Below are positions 23,901 through 33,154 of a DNA stretch of 64,000 nt, piece after piece. The stretch covers positions 1,984,001-2,048,000 of the forward strand of contig WTXG01000001.1 in the NCBI GenBank assembly GCA_022496185.1, read 5' to 3'. A program made the position numbers and the translations under genes. The DNA comes from Multifurca ochricompacta. Taxonomy: Eukaryota; Basidiomycota; Agaricomycetes; Russulales; Russulaceae. The first letter of the stretch is position 1. The number at the start of each line of letters is the position of its first letter. The notes beneath the pieces were generated by a model. That model saw only the letters and a list, made by a program, of their open reading frames with translations, made no database searches and was not told the DNA's origin.

Positions 23901-24389
23901 CCCGACGCGCGCATGACCACTTCGAAGAAGATTGCCCGGCCTCCTGTTCAGGAGGCTCCGAGTACGTCTTCTATCTCTGAATTTACTCCTACCCCGGAAT
24001 CGGTCGCTGGCACCCCTTCCACAGTGCTGGCTCCCGAGCCCACCCCACGACAGCAAACCGAGCAGGTCATTGCCTCGGTCTCCGCCGCCCGCCGCACACG
24101 CGGCGGCATAGCCGCGTACCTCTTCGATGGGGAAGTCCTCACGGGCCGCGGCATGCAACACCTCCGCCTCCTGCTCGATTCCTCGCGCCGCCGCGAGGCG
24201 GCCGTCGAGCTGTATTTCCTCGACCGCCTCATTGGCGGCAATGGCTCTGGTGCGTCCGTCTCACGACGGATGGCCCAAGACGCCCCCGACCTCGTCTCGT
24301 TGATCGAGCGGGTGACGGCCCTCCGCGATCTCATCCCCGCGGGCCCGTCCCCAGCTCCCTCCCTCGACCCTTTCGCCTTCCATGTCTGA
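20997..24389 (+). CDS. LINE ORF1: nucleic-acid-binding protein with zinc knuckles (1130 aa)
   Basis: First ORF of the element, intact. The N-terminal third is helical with an Ala/Glu-rich coiled coil (about residues 260-345), followed by a basic Ser/Arg stretch (KARRESPTTPTRSRSRA) that could act as a nuclear signal, a second short coil (ALVLERIDRLERG) and a Pro/Ala-rich linker. A folded domain at about 630-800 precedes the Cys/His cluster. The cluster (about 811-890) starts CGRCHKLGH, continues CYKCGGAH, and ends with a near-standard knuckle CLLCGQTGHH...KC. In known LINEs ORF1 coats the RNA and assists target-primed reverse transcription. Its last codon and stop (CATGTCTGA) overlap the ORF2 start by 8 nt. 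Confidence 0.92.
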   Translation: MSGGNAANPIEVGSSPSADSSIVLVGPQVVTPSPPPPYVPPPRTGGEHLALGAANPISYPPELPSDEAVLAYLRPMLYDPVDTPDRAIRLDTAAHERCVEYLNEARRRDLHSVAENSMGYSLYYLAAALRMEENSDMGITAALLERSSSITTALLDAGIQRTGEISYNTGLEPVSWGRLLRNILGALIRGLLRSPSAISLLDYHEGGDFIDAVSLPRGAEVPQTPLAHLQVMAAQLHQIFNGRQSNAQAHVDSLSAKVDESLRASLRAEWLAQVATPEFMDELRLSLRQQLETEAAAEVYAARDQTRARIQAELEAQMYAEVSQEVSAFRLQYSAERHAKAQAEIDLLAISPLADLDRTPRSAAKSRTARKKARRESPTTPTRSRSRAAPYPSRPASRASSRSDDVVPETQPAAPMAVSPPVISQPLEEFFHPVTASGFDAANHGIAASMHAFEETMPGPDEGPRAESSSLSYLTEVPADDVAPPPPQPSDPLDRIAATLALVLERIDRLERGVPAAPPVAPARPAARPAARPPAAAAARTPAPPAATAAPAGPVGATPTDNFRVVGPSTMAQQLRAVSFAQAATKAQGRTMQGAPNPRAPPKAATTSLTRAPASEHTTEVSVILPPLPAGVLSRGLPPPPQLLLGARQALLKQAPSAPHLLSGRWSVGAGRSEGNFIFTFAGAHPLQTLLPYEPALVKQFPGGHLVPTRGWEWFQLRDVYVSAGDGVIFDPATLQTELRRNGQFTHSLFPSPPRWQQEPTNIRSARATVVFALHGLSQVEVARLLRTPCYMFGRLARLVHAGPAPTLVQCGRCHKLGHRTQQLKRANGRRVCAQPLDKPLCYKCGGAHPFAEHNIRCTGPHQVAGQCDCTFKCLLCGQTGHHARSAKCPKRGPFAAPPLADTPANWTGPSVEPAPVLGATPGNSQSAGAADSFTPVSRRARKRAAQATPAAQPAPAAPPAAKPLVARPDARMTTSKKIARPPVQEAPSTSSISEFTPTPESVAGTPSTVLAPEPTPRQQTEQVIASVSAARRTRGGIAAYLFDGEVLTGRGMQHLRLLLDSSRRREAAVELYFLDRLIGGNGSGASVSRRMAQDAPDLVSLIERVTALRDLIPAGPSPAPSLDPFAFHV
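24382..24389 (+). promoter_or_regulatory. ORF1 stop / ORF2 start overlap (ATGTCTGA)
   Basis: The ORF2 ATG lies inside the last codons of ORF1 (CAT GTC TGA). The 8-nt overlap fits termination-reinitiation coupling of ORF2 translation rather than frameshift fusion, since ORF2 has its own ATG at the junction. Confidence 0.6.
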
Positions 24390-27300
24390 GTGCTCCATCC
24401 TGAGCCTCAACATTCAGCACAGCAACGTGAACTTGCACGCCGTGCTGAACTCCAATTCTCAAGACCACATTCTTTTGGTGCAGGAGCCCTGGTTTGGCCG
24501 CATTGGGGTCTCCCGCTCCGACTCCCTTCCCGACGGTCAGGATACCCTCGGTGCCCCAGCCCACCCTGGCTGGGACTTTTTCTATCCTTCGATGCCGGCT
24601 CTCTCCCGTGCAAAGACCCTCATTTATGTGAGGAAGTTCCTTCCCTCACAGTCTAACATTCCTTTCCCGGCACAGTTCACCACCCGTCACGACCTTTGCG
24701 CTCACCCGTGCGTGTTGGTTGGCGATCTCCGCTTAGGTGCTCAGACCTTGCGGATTGTGTCTTTCTACAACGACGTTCGGGACCCGTCTGCTCTTCGCGC
24801 GCTTTGCTCGCTTGTGCTCGACGACACCCCTACTGTCCTAGCTGGAGACTTCAACCTCCACCACCCGGATTGGGCCCCGCCTGGCTCACAAACCCCTACC
24901 TCGCCCTCTGCTTCCGCTTTCCTTGACTGGACTGCCGACCAGGGCCTTGACCTTGTGTCGACCCCCGGAACAATCACACGTCGCGCTTCGAATCACGCCG
25001 GCAGCGTGCTTGACCTTGTCTGGGCCTCTCTGCCGCTCCGGCTCAGTGGCTCTCTCTCTCCATGTACCATAGACTGGGCTGCCAGCCTGGGGTCCGATCA
25101 TGCCGGACTCCGCTTTTCCTGGCAACATTCTCTGATGATCCTCGCGCCTGCCTCACCTATCAAGTCGTACGTCACTAAACTTGCTGATGACGACCTCGAG
25201 GCCTGGCGTGCGCATCTAGAACTCTCTCTGCCTTCCATCCCGGTCTTCCAATCCACGGATGACATCGACTCGTACGCTGCCCTGCTGCTTGACGTCATAA
25301 CCACGACTGCGGACGCCCACCTCGCTGTCACCACCACCCCACGCGCCAAGCGTGCCAAGTGGTGGAACCCAGCCTGTTCGCAACGTGTTGTGGAACTCCG
25401 ACGTTCCAGACGCGACCCTGCTGCCAAGGCCTTAGCTGCGGCGGCCTTGCGTAAAGAAATACGTCAAGCCAAACATGCCTGGACCAATAACGCTATAGCC
25501 ACCCAGGATGTTTGGGACGTCGCTGCTTGGCGCCATGGGCGCAAAGTCTCTATTGTTCCGGCGATCAGACGACCCTCTGGCCCCCTCCTCTGGGACCGCT
25601 CAGCCATTGAGGACGTCTTTGTCGCTCAGTTCTTCGGCTCTGAGTCTACCCCTGTGCCTTGCGCGTTTGAGGATGACCCGCCCCAGTTCCCGATCAGGGA
25701 CTGGCACCCCTTCACTGCTGACGAGATTTCAGACCACCTGGTCAAGACCTCGTCCAAATCCGCCCCTGGTTTCTCCAAAATCAACTGGCGGATCCTCAAA
25801 TGGGGTTGGCCTGTGCTCAGCAAACCAGTCACAGCGCTCTTCAATGCCTCCGTCCTCCACGGACACGTTCCCTCCGCCTGGAAACGGGCCCTTACGGTGG
25901 TTCTTCCCAAGCCGGCTCGACCCGACTATAGCCTGGCCAAGGCTCATCGCCCGATCTCCCTGCTGGAGACCATGGGGAAACTGCTTGACAAAGTCCTTGC
26001 CAAGCGTCTCACCTCTGATATCGATCGTTACGCGACTCTCCCGTCAACACAGTTCGGCGCACGCTCCAACTCGTGCTGCCTCGACTCTGCCCTCTCTTTG
26101 GTGCATGACATCACGCGGGTCCAGGCCTCTGGCATGGTCTGCGGGATGGTGCTCTTTGATGTTTCAGGGTTCTTCGATCACGTTCACCCTCAGAGGTGTT
26201 CCGCCGTCCTCTCTCGGCTCGGCTACCCCCCTCAGGTCGCGCGGTGGGTGTTTAGTTTCCTCACTAACCGCTCGGCCTGTCTCTCCTTCAACGGTCAAGT
26301 CGGCCCTCCGCACGAGACCACCATTGGCACCCCTCAAGGCTCACCGATCTCCCCGGTCCTCGCCACCTTGTACGCGGCGCCACTCCTACACCTGGCCTCG
26401 ACCTGGCAGGGCTGCCGGCTGTCCATGTACGTGGACGACGGCCTGCTCTTTGCCTGGGCCCCTACCTGGGAAGAGGTCACATCGTCTTTGCGGCACCACT
26501 ATGCTGTCGCCATGGATTGGCTCCGCCGCGCCGGCATGTCGGCGGACCCGGCGAAGACGGAGGCTCTCTTTTTTTCACGCGCTCGCACGCGGAACTTACC
26601 CCCTCGCGAGATTTCCCTCCCCTGCGACGACGGCACGGAGTTCGTTGTCAAAGCAGGGGCCCAGGTGCGATATCTGGGTTTTTTCTTCACTCCCACTCTC
26701 TCCTGGCGACCTCACGTAGATATCATGTGTCGACGGGCCCGCGCGTCCATTCGCGCTCTCCAACTGCTGGGCAACAGCGAACGTGGCCTCACCACCAAGA
26801 ACTGGCGGCTCGTGCTCAACGCGGTCTGCCTCCCTGTGCTCACCTACGGCTCTCAGCTGTGGGTACACACCAGGCAGGCCCCAGCCCTCATCAAGCGACT
26901 TCAGCTGGTCTCCAACGCTGTCGTCCACAAGATTACGGGCTCCTTCCACACCGCCCCTCGTGGCCCCCTCCATGAACTCGTTCGAGTGCTTCCCATGAAG
27001 CATTTTGTCGATAAATTGGCGGATACAACGGCCCTCAGGTACGCCTCTTTACCTGCCCTGTCCCAACCCATCCAGCGCCTTCACGGGCAACTGGATGAGG
27101 CCCTTCTACACCCTCGACGTCGCCGTCGCACCTCGACCCCTCCCACCGCGCCTCGTCGCCTCTCCCCCCTGCAAGCCCTCGCCGCCCGCGTCCCTCCTCT
27201 GGAGGGTTCCGCGGATGTCCTCGCCTTCGCACCGTGGGAGTTACCTGCTTGGGGTGAGCGCCTGCATTTTGTAGGCACTTGCCCCCCCAACGTACGTCTC

Positions 27301-28344
27301 GATGAAGTGACTGATCTTTTGGCTCAACCGCGCGCTGACCTCGCCTTGATCCACATTGCCACGTCGCACTCCCGAGCCAAACGCCTCGACAAGAAGCTTG
27401 TCGGCTCCGCAGCTGCGGTCCTTATGGACTCTGGCGGCGAGACCACCAACCACTGGACCCGCGGCGTTGGCGGAGTCAAGGCCGACGTCGATCTCTTCGC
27501 GCTTCGCCGCGCTCTCCAATGGCTCGCCTCTTATTATGAGGGTCGACCTATGGCTCCCCGCCTCATCGTGACCGCCCCTTCGGGCTCTTCGTTAGCAGGC
27601 CTCCGCACCCGGGACCCCAGGCGTTTTACCGGTGACTTTGTTTTGTTCCACAAGGCACTTGCTAAAATCCTTGCAGACCACCCCTACCTCGACATCACCT
27701 TTCTGTGGTGTCCACCCTCCCCTCGTTACCGCGCGTCGTCTCTGGCCCCCAAAGCCGCTGACCGCGCTCGTCGACTTTACCGGCCGGGCAACGAAGAAAT
27801 GCCCCCCTCACCCCTGCAGTGGCGCGCCTTGTCTCGCCTCCGCGCCTACGACAACTGGCGCGACGAGTGGCTGCGCTCCCGCTCCCTTGACGCTGAGTCC
27901 CAGGCTGCTCACAAAGCCTACTCAATCTCGATCCAGGGTCCTCCCACTGGCGGTAACCACCCTCTCTGGGCTGCGGCGACTGCCAAACGCAAAGACAACC
28001 CGTTCACCCGCCACACGGTCTCCACCGCTTTCCAGCTGGCCACCGGCCATGCCTTCATAGCGGAGTACCACGAACGGTTTTTCAGCTCTCGTCCCGAGGC
28101 GGATCGCCTCTGCCACTGCGACGACGTTACCCCAGCGACTTTCGCCCACGTCGCCCTCGACTGTCCATTACACGCCCAAACACGGACGGAATGCGACATG
28201 GACCCTGGCTCACTCTTTGATGAGCTGTCCTGGGTCGCGATTTTTAACAATCGTGCTCGGGTTACCCAACTCTTGGAGTTCATCCAAGCGTCTCGGGCTT
28301 TCTTCAAGCCCATCAACGCCCGCCGGCCCCGCGAACCCCCTTGA
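24382..28344 (+). CDS. LINE ORF2: endonuclease-reverse transcriptase (1320 aa)
   Basis: Second ORF, intact, shifted +1 relative to ORF1. Endonuclease/exonuclease/phosphatase domain at residues 1-245: ILSLNIQH, Glu35 in VQEPWFG, AGDFNLHHPDW (Asp156, Asn158) and SDHAGL (Asp239-His240). Reverse transcriptase at about 480-740: Asp593 in LFDVSGFFDHV, GTPQGSPISPVL, and YVDDG at 683-687. A region at about 980-1130 lines up with the RNase H slot (AAAVLMDSGGE, FLWCPPSPRY, KAADRARRL) but two of the usual acidic residues are not where expected. The C terminus has CHC at 1244-1246 and a downstream HVALDCPLH, the usual Cys/His element after RNase H in this group. Enzymes of this kind nick DNA and copy the element RNA at the nick. 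Confidence 0.96.
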   Translation: MSECSILSLNIQHSNVNLHAVLNSNSQDHILLVQEPWFGRIGVSRSDSLPDGQDTLGAPAHPGWDFFYPSMPALSRAKTLIYVRKFLPSQSNIPFPAQFTTRHDLCAHPCVLVGDLRLGAQTLRIVSFYNDVRDPSALRALCSLVLDDTPTVLAGDFNLHHPDWAPPGSQTPTSPSASAFLDWTADQGLDLVSTPGTITRRASNHAGSVLDLVWASLPLRLSGSLSPCTIDWAASLGSDHAGLRFSWQHSLMILAPASPIKSYVTKLADDDLEAWRAHLELSLPSIPVFQSTDDIDSYAALLLDVITTTADAHLAVTTTPRAKRAKWWNPACSQRVVELRRSRRDPAAKALAAAALRKEIRQAKHAWTNNAIATQDVWDVAAWRHGRKVSIVPAIRRPSGPLLWDRSAIEDVFVAQFFGSESTPVPCAFEDDPPQFPIRDWHPFTADEISDHLVKTSSKSAPGFSKINWRILKWGWPVLSKPVTALFNASVLHGHVPSAWKRALTVVLPKPARPDYSLAKAHRPISLLETMGKLLDKVLAKRLTSDIDRYATLPSTQFGARSNSCCLDSALSLVHDITRVQASGMVCGMVLFDVSGFFDHVHPQRCSAVLSRLGYPPQVARWVFSFLTNRSACLSFNGQVGPPHETTIGTPQGSPISPVLATLYAAPLLHLASTWQGCRLSMYVDDGLLFAWAPTWEEVTSSLRHHYAVAMDWLRRAGMSADPAKTEALFFSRARTRNLPPREISLPCDDGTEFVVKAGAQVRYLGFFFTPTLSWRPHVDIMCRRARASIRALQLLGNSERGLTTKNWRLVLNAVCLPVLTYGSQLWVHTRQAPALIKRLQLVSNAVVHKITGSFHTAPRGPLHELVRVLPMKHFVDKLADTTALRYASLPALSQPIQRLHGQLDEALLHPRRRRRTSTPPTAPRRLSPLQALAARVPPLEGSADVLAFAPWELPAWGERLHFVGTCPPNVRLDEVTDLLAQPRADLALIHIATSHSRAKRLDKKLVGSAAAVLMDSGGETTNHWTRGVGGVKADVDLFALRRALQWLASYYEGRPMAPRLIVTAPSGSSLAGLRTRDPRRFTGDFVLFHKALAKILADHPYLDITFLWCPPSPRYRASSLAPKAADRARRLYRPGNEEMPPSPLQWRALSRLRAYDNWRDEWLRSRSLDAESQAAHKAYSISIQGPPTGGNHPLWAAATAKRKDNPFTRHTVSTAFQLATGHAFIAEYHERFFSSRPEADRLCHCDDVTPATFAHVALDCPLHAQTRTECDMDPGSLFDELSWVAIFNNRARVTQLLEFIQASRAFFKPINARRPREPP

Positions 28345-28604
28345 TGGGGGCCCTCTTGGCTTTGGACTTAGTAGTAGGTTTTTCTTACTTCTCTGAACGG
28401 TCTCTTTCTCGGACGGCCTCTCCACGTACACTTTCCCTTAGGTTTTTCTCTTAGAGTTTTCCGCCTCGCATGTCCCCGTAGACACGGCATCTCCATGTAC
28501 ACCTCCACAGTAGTTACATTGTACCCTGATGTAGCCGCGCGATTGGGCTGAGTCCCGCAAGCGCGTTAATAAACTCGAGTTCAAAAAAAAAAAAAAAAAA
28601 AAAA
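28345..28604 (+). other. LINE 3' UTR and poly(A) tail
   Basis: About 238 bp of 3' UTR, an AATAAA at 28568-28573 and an uninterrupted run of 22 A. The unbroken tail points to a recent insertion, because long A runs decay quickly. Confidence 0.8.
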
Positions 28605-28619
28605 GGATCGGCGGAGCCA
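28605..28619. repeat. LINE target-site duplication, 3' copy
   Basis: GGATCGGCGGAGCCA directly after the poly(A) tract; identical to 20843-20857. Confidence 0.9.
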
Positions 28620-31403
28620 CTCAGTTGGAAGAATATTTCCCACGCGTGCGCGCGTACCGAGAAAACAGATGGGTTTGAACAGACGAAAAACTTTGTTGTT
28701 GTGCTGCATCAAAGCTTAGTGATCGTCTTGGCGATAGCAGCGGTCTTTCGTGTGGTGTGGGTAACTTCTGCATGGCCTAAACCAGCTTCACAAACACCAA
28801 GCAGAATCCACACAAATGGTAAGGGGGGGTGGGGGGGGGAGGGGGGGCTGGGTATATGATTCGATAGCATCCAGGTTGTCTCACTCCACAACATCACCCC
28901 CAAACTCAAGAAGCTCGACGTCAGCTGAACCATCTTAGGTCTGATTAGAAAATATCTTGAGGGATTGGGCCGCGCAAGGACATCAGAAGATAGGGGATTT
29001 GGAACGACTTTTTGAGATGTCACCTTTTTCTGACTGTTCTGCGCTAGCACCTGGCCAGGTGCCAAAAACCAGGGAGATGACCCGATGTGATTCCGTGGCT
29101 TCCTTCATATGCTGGTCATACAATTATACCATACTGCGCTATTTCTTGTGTCTGGGTCTTGTGGCCTTGTCGAGACTTGCACGAACGCCCGTCGGGAGCC
29201 CGAGAGAAGGCATAATTTTCCTCACGCTCCACTAAGAAACCAACCATATCGGCCAATGACCATGAATTTAATGACCATGACACGAATGCAGTGTTTTCTC
29301 TGATCACCGCGTATTCGTCCGGAGTCTCCTTTCAAACTACGTGCAGCCATAACATGCAGCACCGCAGATGTGGCCGAGAAGGTTTCGTTTGACCTTCAAT
29401 GAACACTTCGCAACTTTGGGAGATTGGAAAACCTGTCCTTATATTCTTGAACGAGATACAAAAGTGATCTGATTCTGTGGGGAGTCCATTCACTTCAAGG
29501 GACGAAAGGAAAAGGCTGATAACCCGATGGCGATTAGACAACGAGGTCAGTATTGATGATTGATCGCGGCAGCCCTCCAGATGGAGGTGTACAATCAGGC
29601 CTGCCATTAATTATGCAGATAGGGATGGACCCAAGCCTGTCCCTGCGCTTCGATATCAAACAACGCATGCGGTACAACCGTGTGATAATCTACCAGTGGA
29701 CATCGTTCCGATTCATCGGCCCTTCTGCGGTATCACCAGGTCAGAGGCTTCGAGGCTTCGATACATTTATAAGACAATGTGTTGATGGAGGTATCCCCAC
29801 CCGATGGCCTGTATTATCAGTATATACAATATGATAGAAGCCCCTTTGAAATTTAAGCCCAGCACTTGCCTATCAACGTGCCTAGCGTACAGCTTAAATC
29901 TCACTGCAAGAGAGATAAGTATCAACTCGTAAAAGAGTATCCCCTTCAATCATGTGGTCAGTCCTTCGCTGCGTAATAGCGAGGGTATAACCGTCGGCTA
30001 AGAGAATGTCGCCAAGTGTCCTGACCTATGAAGTGGGCAAGGCGAAGGTCTGCTTTACAGGGCTGTAAACAGCTGCGGACAAGGGCCGTGTGATGTAGGC
30101 AGGCCATAAGTGACGCGTCCGAGACGACGATTCGCGGCTCGGATTTGAAGTCCCAATGCCCACAGCGACCTAGCCATGGGGGCGTTAGGTCTCCGTAATC
30201 AAACTGACATAGTGGCCCGACAACACACGACCGGCAAATCTCATGGCATGGCAAAAGTTCCTTTCTCCGTGTTACACGAATTTACGAACATTCAGGTTCC
30301 CCAAAGGCATCTTGCAACAGCGGCCGCGTCTCGACATTTATTCGGTAAAATCCCTGCTCAAGGATGTCCCTTGATGAGCATGACCGGACCTCACCATATG
30401 GATATGTATACCTTGCTCGCCTTTTGATAATCCGAGGGTCCAGCTAGCCAGTACCAGAGGTCGCAACGGAAGAAGAGTACGGTCGTCGAGGAGATCCCCA
30501 TTTGAAGAGTACATTTTAGCCCAAGTGAGTGATTGTTGGATAGTGCTTGATCCAGGTCAGGCCTGCAGTTGACAAGCTGTTCTGTGTTTTTGACTTTCGG
30601 CACTCCCCGCCGTCTGACTGTCCATCTCACCCCACCCCATCCCATCCCCCATCCCATCTTATCCTATCCCCTCGCGGCCACTCCGTACGGTAGCCACGAT
30701 GTAACGTCAACCCTTAGCGGCAGTGTCCGCTTGCGATCGATGGACCGGAGATGTGGTATTCACGCCTTCACGCCACATACTCTCTTTTCAAATAAACTTG
30801 GCCAGGGACCAAGCAAGATGGCTCAAGGGGTAGCATACTGTTTTCCACACGACTTGGCAGATTTATTCTCGTGGTGATTTCTCATGGAGTGTGATTCGGA
30901 TGAACCCTCAGTTTGTACGTATTATCATGATTTTTGTTTTTATCCCTGCTATTGTCAACTGGCCCTGTTGGGAATGCACACACACGGCTCAAATCCTCGA
31001 CTAGAATTTCATAATGGCTCTCCTCTCAACTGCCATAGACGTGTAGTTAGAAAGAAGGTGCCATGACCTTCAATCATGACACGTTTGGAAGAGCCATTAC
31101 GAACACATTTGGCTGGTACATAACCCTACAAAATAGTCGCATTCTAGCATAGGTGGGGTTGACTTTCGTATACTGGCGCGTGATCTGCCAGATAGGCGTC
31201 GATGATATGCTTACTTACCGCCTCTTTGAGCTCTTTCCCATGATTAATATCGGTAACCCAGTGTCGTACATTGGACGACCGTGAGATGCTGTTGCTCCTC
31301 CCAGGTTCATGTTTGATCTACATTTAATTTGGGGTTAGGGCTACGTGCCTTGCACTTGCTGAACGCCGCCGGGGTTCTTCTGGGTTCTTCTGCGCCGTCC
31401 ATA
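28620..31403. other. Gene-poor region (2.8 kb)
   Basis: No gene supported. Open frames on both strands are shorter than 120 codons, overlap one another and could not be joined by introns into a recognisable family. A dense G-run cluster lies at 28823-28852. CCCATCCCAT-type sequence occurs near 30634-30665, similar to that near 17301-17330. The region continues the flank that the LINE split. Confidence 0.45.
28823..28852 (+). other. G-quadruplex-type G-run cluster
   Basis: Runs of 7, 9, 7 and 3 G separated by one or two bases, meeting the G3+N1-7 pattern. Confidence 0.7.
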
Positions 31404-33154
31404 ATGACAACGGCAACGATCAAGAGGAGTCTTGGTGCCAATGATGTTGCACCTGCTCTGCGACAGCCAAGACGGTATAGCTCTTTCTCCATATTTCTGG
31501 TCACTCTCGCCTTCCTGCTTGCTTCCGCCTCGGTGCCCCCGTTCATAAAGCCATGGATTCGCTCTCGTGAACTCAACGTCCCGCACCAGGGAATTGAAAC
31601 ACAGATGCGCTTGGCACCGGGTTCCTATCGCGTTGATGCCCGAACGCGATTTGAGAATCTTTCTCCCCCACTGCCCATTGTCGCTGGGTCGACGGGAAAT
31701 GTGGTCGCTGTCCTACTAAACTGGTCGAGATTCGAAAACGTGCGACGCATAGTGTCTCTCCTCTGCGGCTCCGAGCTGGACCTAATCATGAAACGTGTCC
31801 TGGTGTGGAACAACAATCCGAAGCCTCTGAAATATCTTGTGGGCGATACGTAATCCTATCGTTATCGTTCTTGTATCGATACCATTACCAGGACTTTTAC
31901 CGACCTCTTGTCCAGAGGAAAAGTTGCAGATCATCAATTCGGCGGAGAACGCGTACTTCTACGCGCGATATTTGGGGTGTTCACAGTCGGATGCAGAGTA
32001 CTGTTTCATTCAAGTAATGGCCGTCTCGAACCCCTTTGACTTCACTCATTCTCTACTCCAGGACGACGATTATCTAGTTCTTCCGGAAGTCATTCAGGCA
32101 CTCTATGCGCATATCACGGAGGTCGAATGGCCATCTTCTGTGCATCTTCTTCCACCTCATGAACACCTGTCCAGCGACTTGCGAGCGGTGTACAAAAACA
32201 AAAGTGCCCTCCACACATCGTTCTCATGGTTAGGGTATGGCACGTTGATGCACCGCTCTCTTGTATCGGAGTTTCTCTCGCTATTGCAAAATTTAAATGT
32301 CTCGATCGAGGAAACGAAGATGGCAGATAACTACTTCACTATCCTAAGAAATCGCCCACCAATGACTTGGTTCGACCAAGGAATTGAATTGGGTGGCGGT
32401 CAGCCTTTCACTGTAGGCCCTGAGGGTGACGAGAGGAACAAAATGCACATCGTTGGTCTACAACATTCCATTCGTGATACTGAGAGTAATATCACGTCTC
32501 CAGCTCAAGGCCAGCTATTACCTGGACTCTCTTCTGGATGACGATGGTTCGGCGTACCGCAGGCGCATGACTGACGGAAAAATTCCGTTTACCTCTTTAG
32601 ACACCCTAGAGGGGTCACCCATATCTCCTCTGGGGAAGGCACCGTGCGTTGGCCGACCTTGCCTGTTCGAAACAACCGTTTCCTTGCTTCCGAACGACAT
32701 CAGGCACTCCTGCGAGCATACTCAAGACATGCTAGACTTGGAGGAGCAAAATCTACAAATTCTTGGAGATGACAAGATGCATTATTTGTCTTATCCCCCT
32801 TCGTTCGCAGTTGATGGTAAACCGGATACTGCGTTCCGAAGCCTTCGGAGTAGATTTCATCCTTCTCATCGGACGTCAATTTTCTAATTGCCGGCTAGGT
32901 GCAAGTCGGGGCGATAGCATAACTTTGGACATGCTACGTGACGTTTCAACACTTTATACTCATACCCAAATCGCAATATTGGTTGACAGTGCGACAGAAC
33001 ATATTATCCGTGCATGCACGTTCCAGACATCATCTAATGGTGACGATTGGGTAAGTCTGGGTTTGGCTGCCCGTTTCAGTATGTTCCTTATGAGACATTC
33101 AGACGACTCTTTTCGGAGAACTCCTCTGTGTTCGTGTTGACTTGGCAGGGATAG
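31404..33154 (+). CDS. Glycosyltransferase-like type II membrane protein (DxD motif)
   Basis: The ATG at 31404 opens a short cytosolic N terminus (MTTATIKRSLGANDVAPALR), then one membrane segment (FSIFLVTLAFLLASASV) and a luminal domain, the plan of a Golgi glycosyltransferase. Exons join to give VVAVLLNWSRFENVRRIV, VLVWNNNPKPLKYL, KLQIINSAENAYFYARYL, YCFIQDDDYLVLPEVIQAL, LHTSFSWLGYGTLMHRSL, ETKMADNYFTILRNR and WFDQGIELGGGQPFTVG. The QDDDYL motif is a GT-A type DxD for nucleotide-sugar/metal binding, and 'WNNN' plus the following asparagines recall GT64-like folds. A C-terminal beta-rich domain follows (SITLDMLRDVSTLYTHTQI) and the last exon reads YVPYETFRRLFSENSSV, stop TAG 33152-33154. The family recurs in basidiomycetes as hypothetical proteins; donor and acceptor sugars are unknown. 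Confidence 0.7.

Larger units (their letters stand above)
20858..28604 (+). mobile_element. Full-length non-LTR retrotransposon (LINE, Tad-like two-ORF type)
   Basis: A 7.75-kb insertion delimited by a 15-bp target-site duplication. Order: short 5' UTR (20858-20996), ORF1 with zinc knuckles, ORF2 with AP endonuclease, reverse transcriptase and an RNase H-like region, a 3' UTR (28345-28582) and a poly(A) tract of 22 A (28583-28604). No LTRs are seen. Both ORFs are open end to end and have no introns, unlike every neighbour, and are more GC-rich than the host genes. Domain order with an APE-type endonuclease and RNase H plus a C-terminal CCHC-like motif fits the Tad/I group common in fungi. An AATAAA lies 14 bp before the tail. 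Confidence 0.96.

Noticed and set aside
22166..24161. Long minus-strand open frames (289 and 446 codons) inside LINE ORF1
   Set aside because: They are antisense shadows of a GC-rich coding strand, have no domain, and lie fully inside ORF1.
25508..26719. 403-codon plus-strand frame inside LINE ORF2
   Set aside because: A shifted frame over the reverse-transcriptase domain, rich in Ser/Pro/Arg as expected for a shadow frame.
28709..29065. 118-codon minus-strand frame after the LINE
   Set aside because: Much of it is translation of the G-run/C-run cluster; no family or intron structure.
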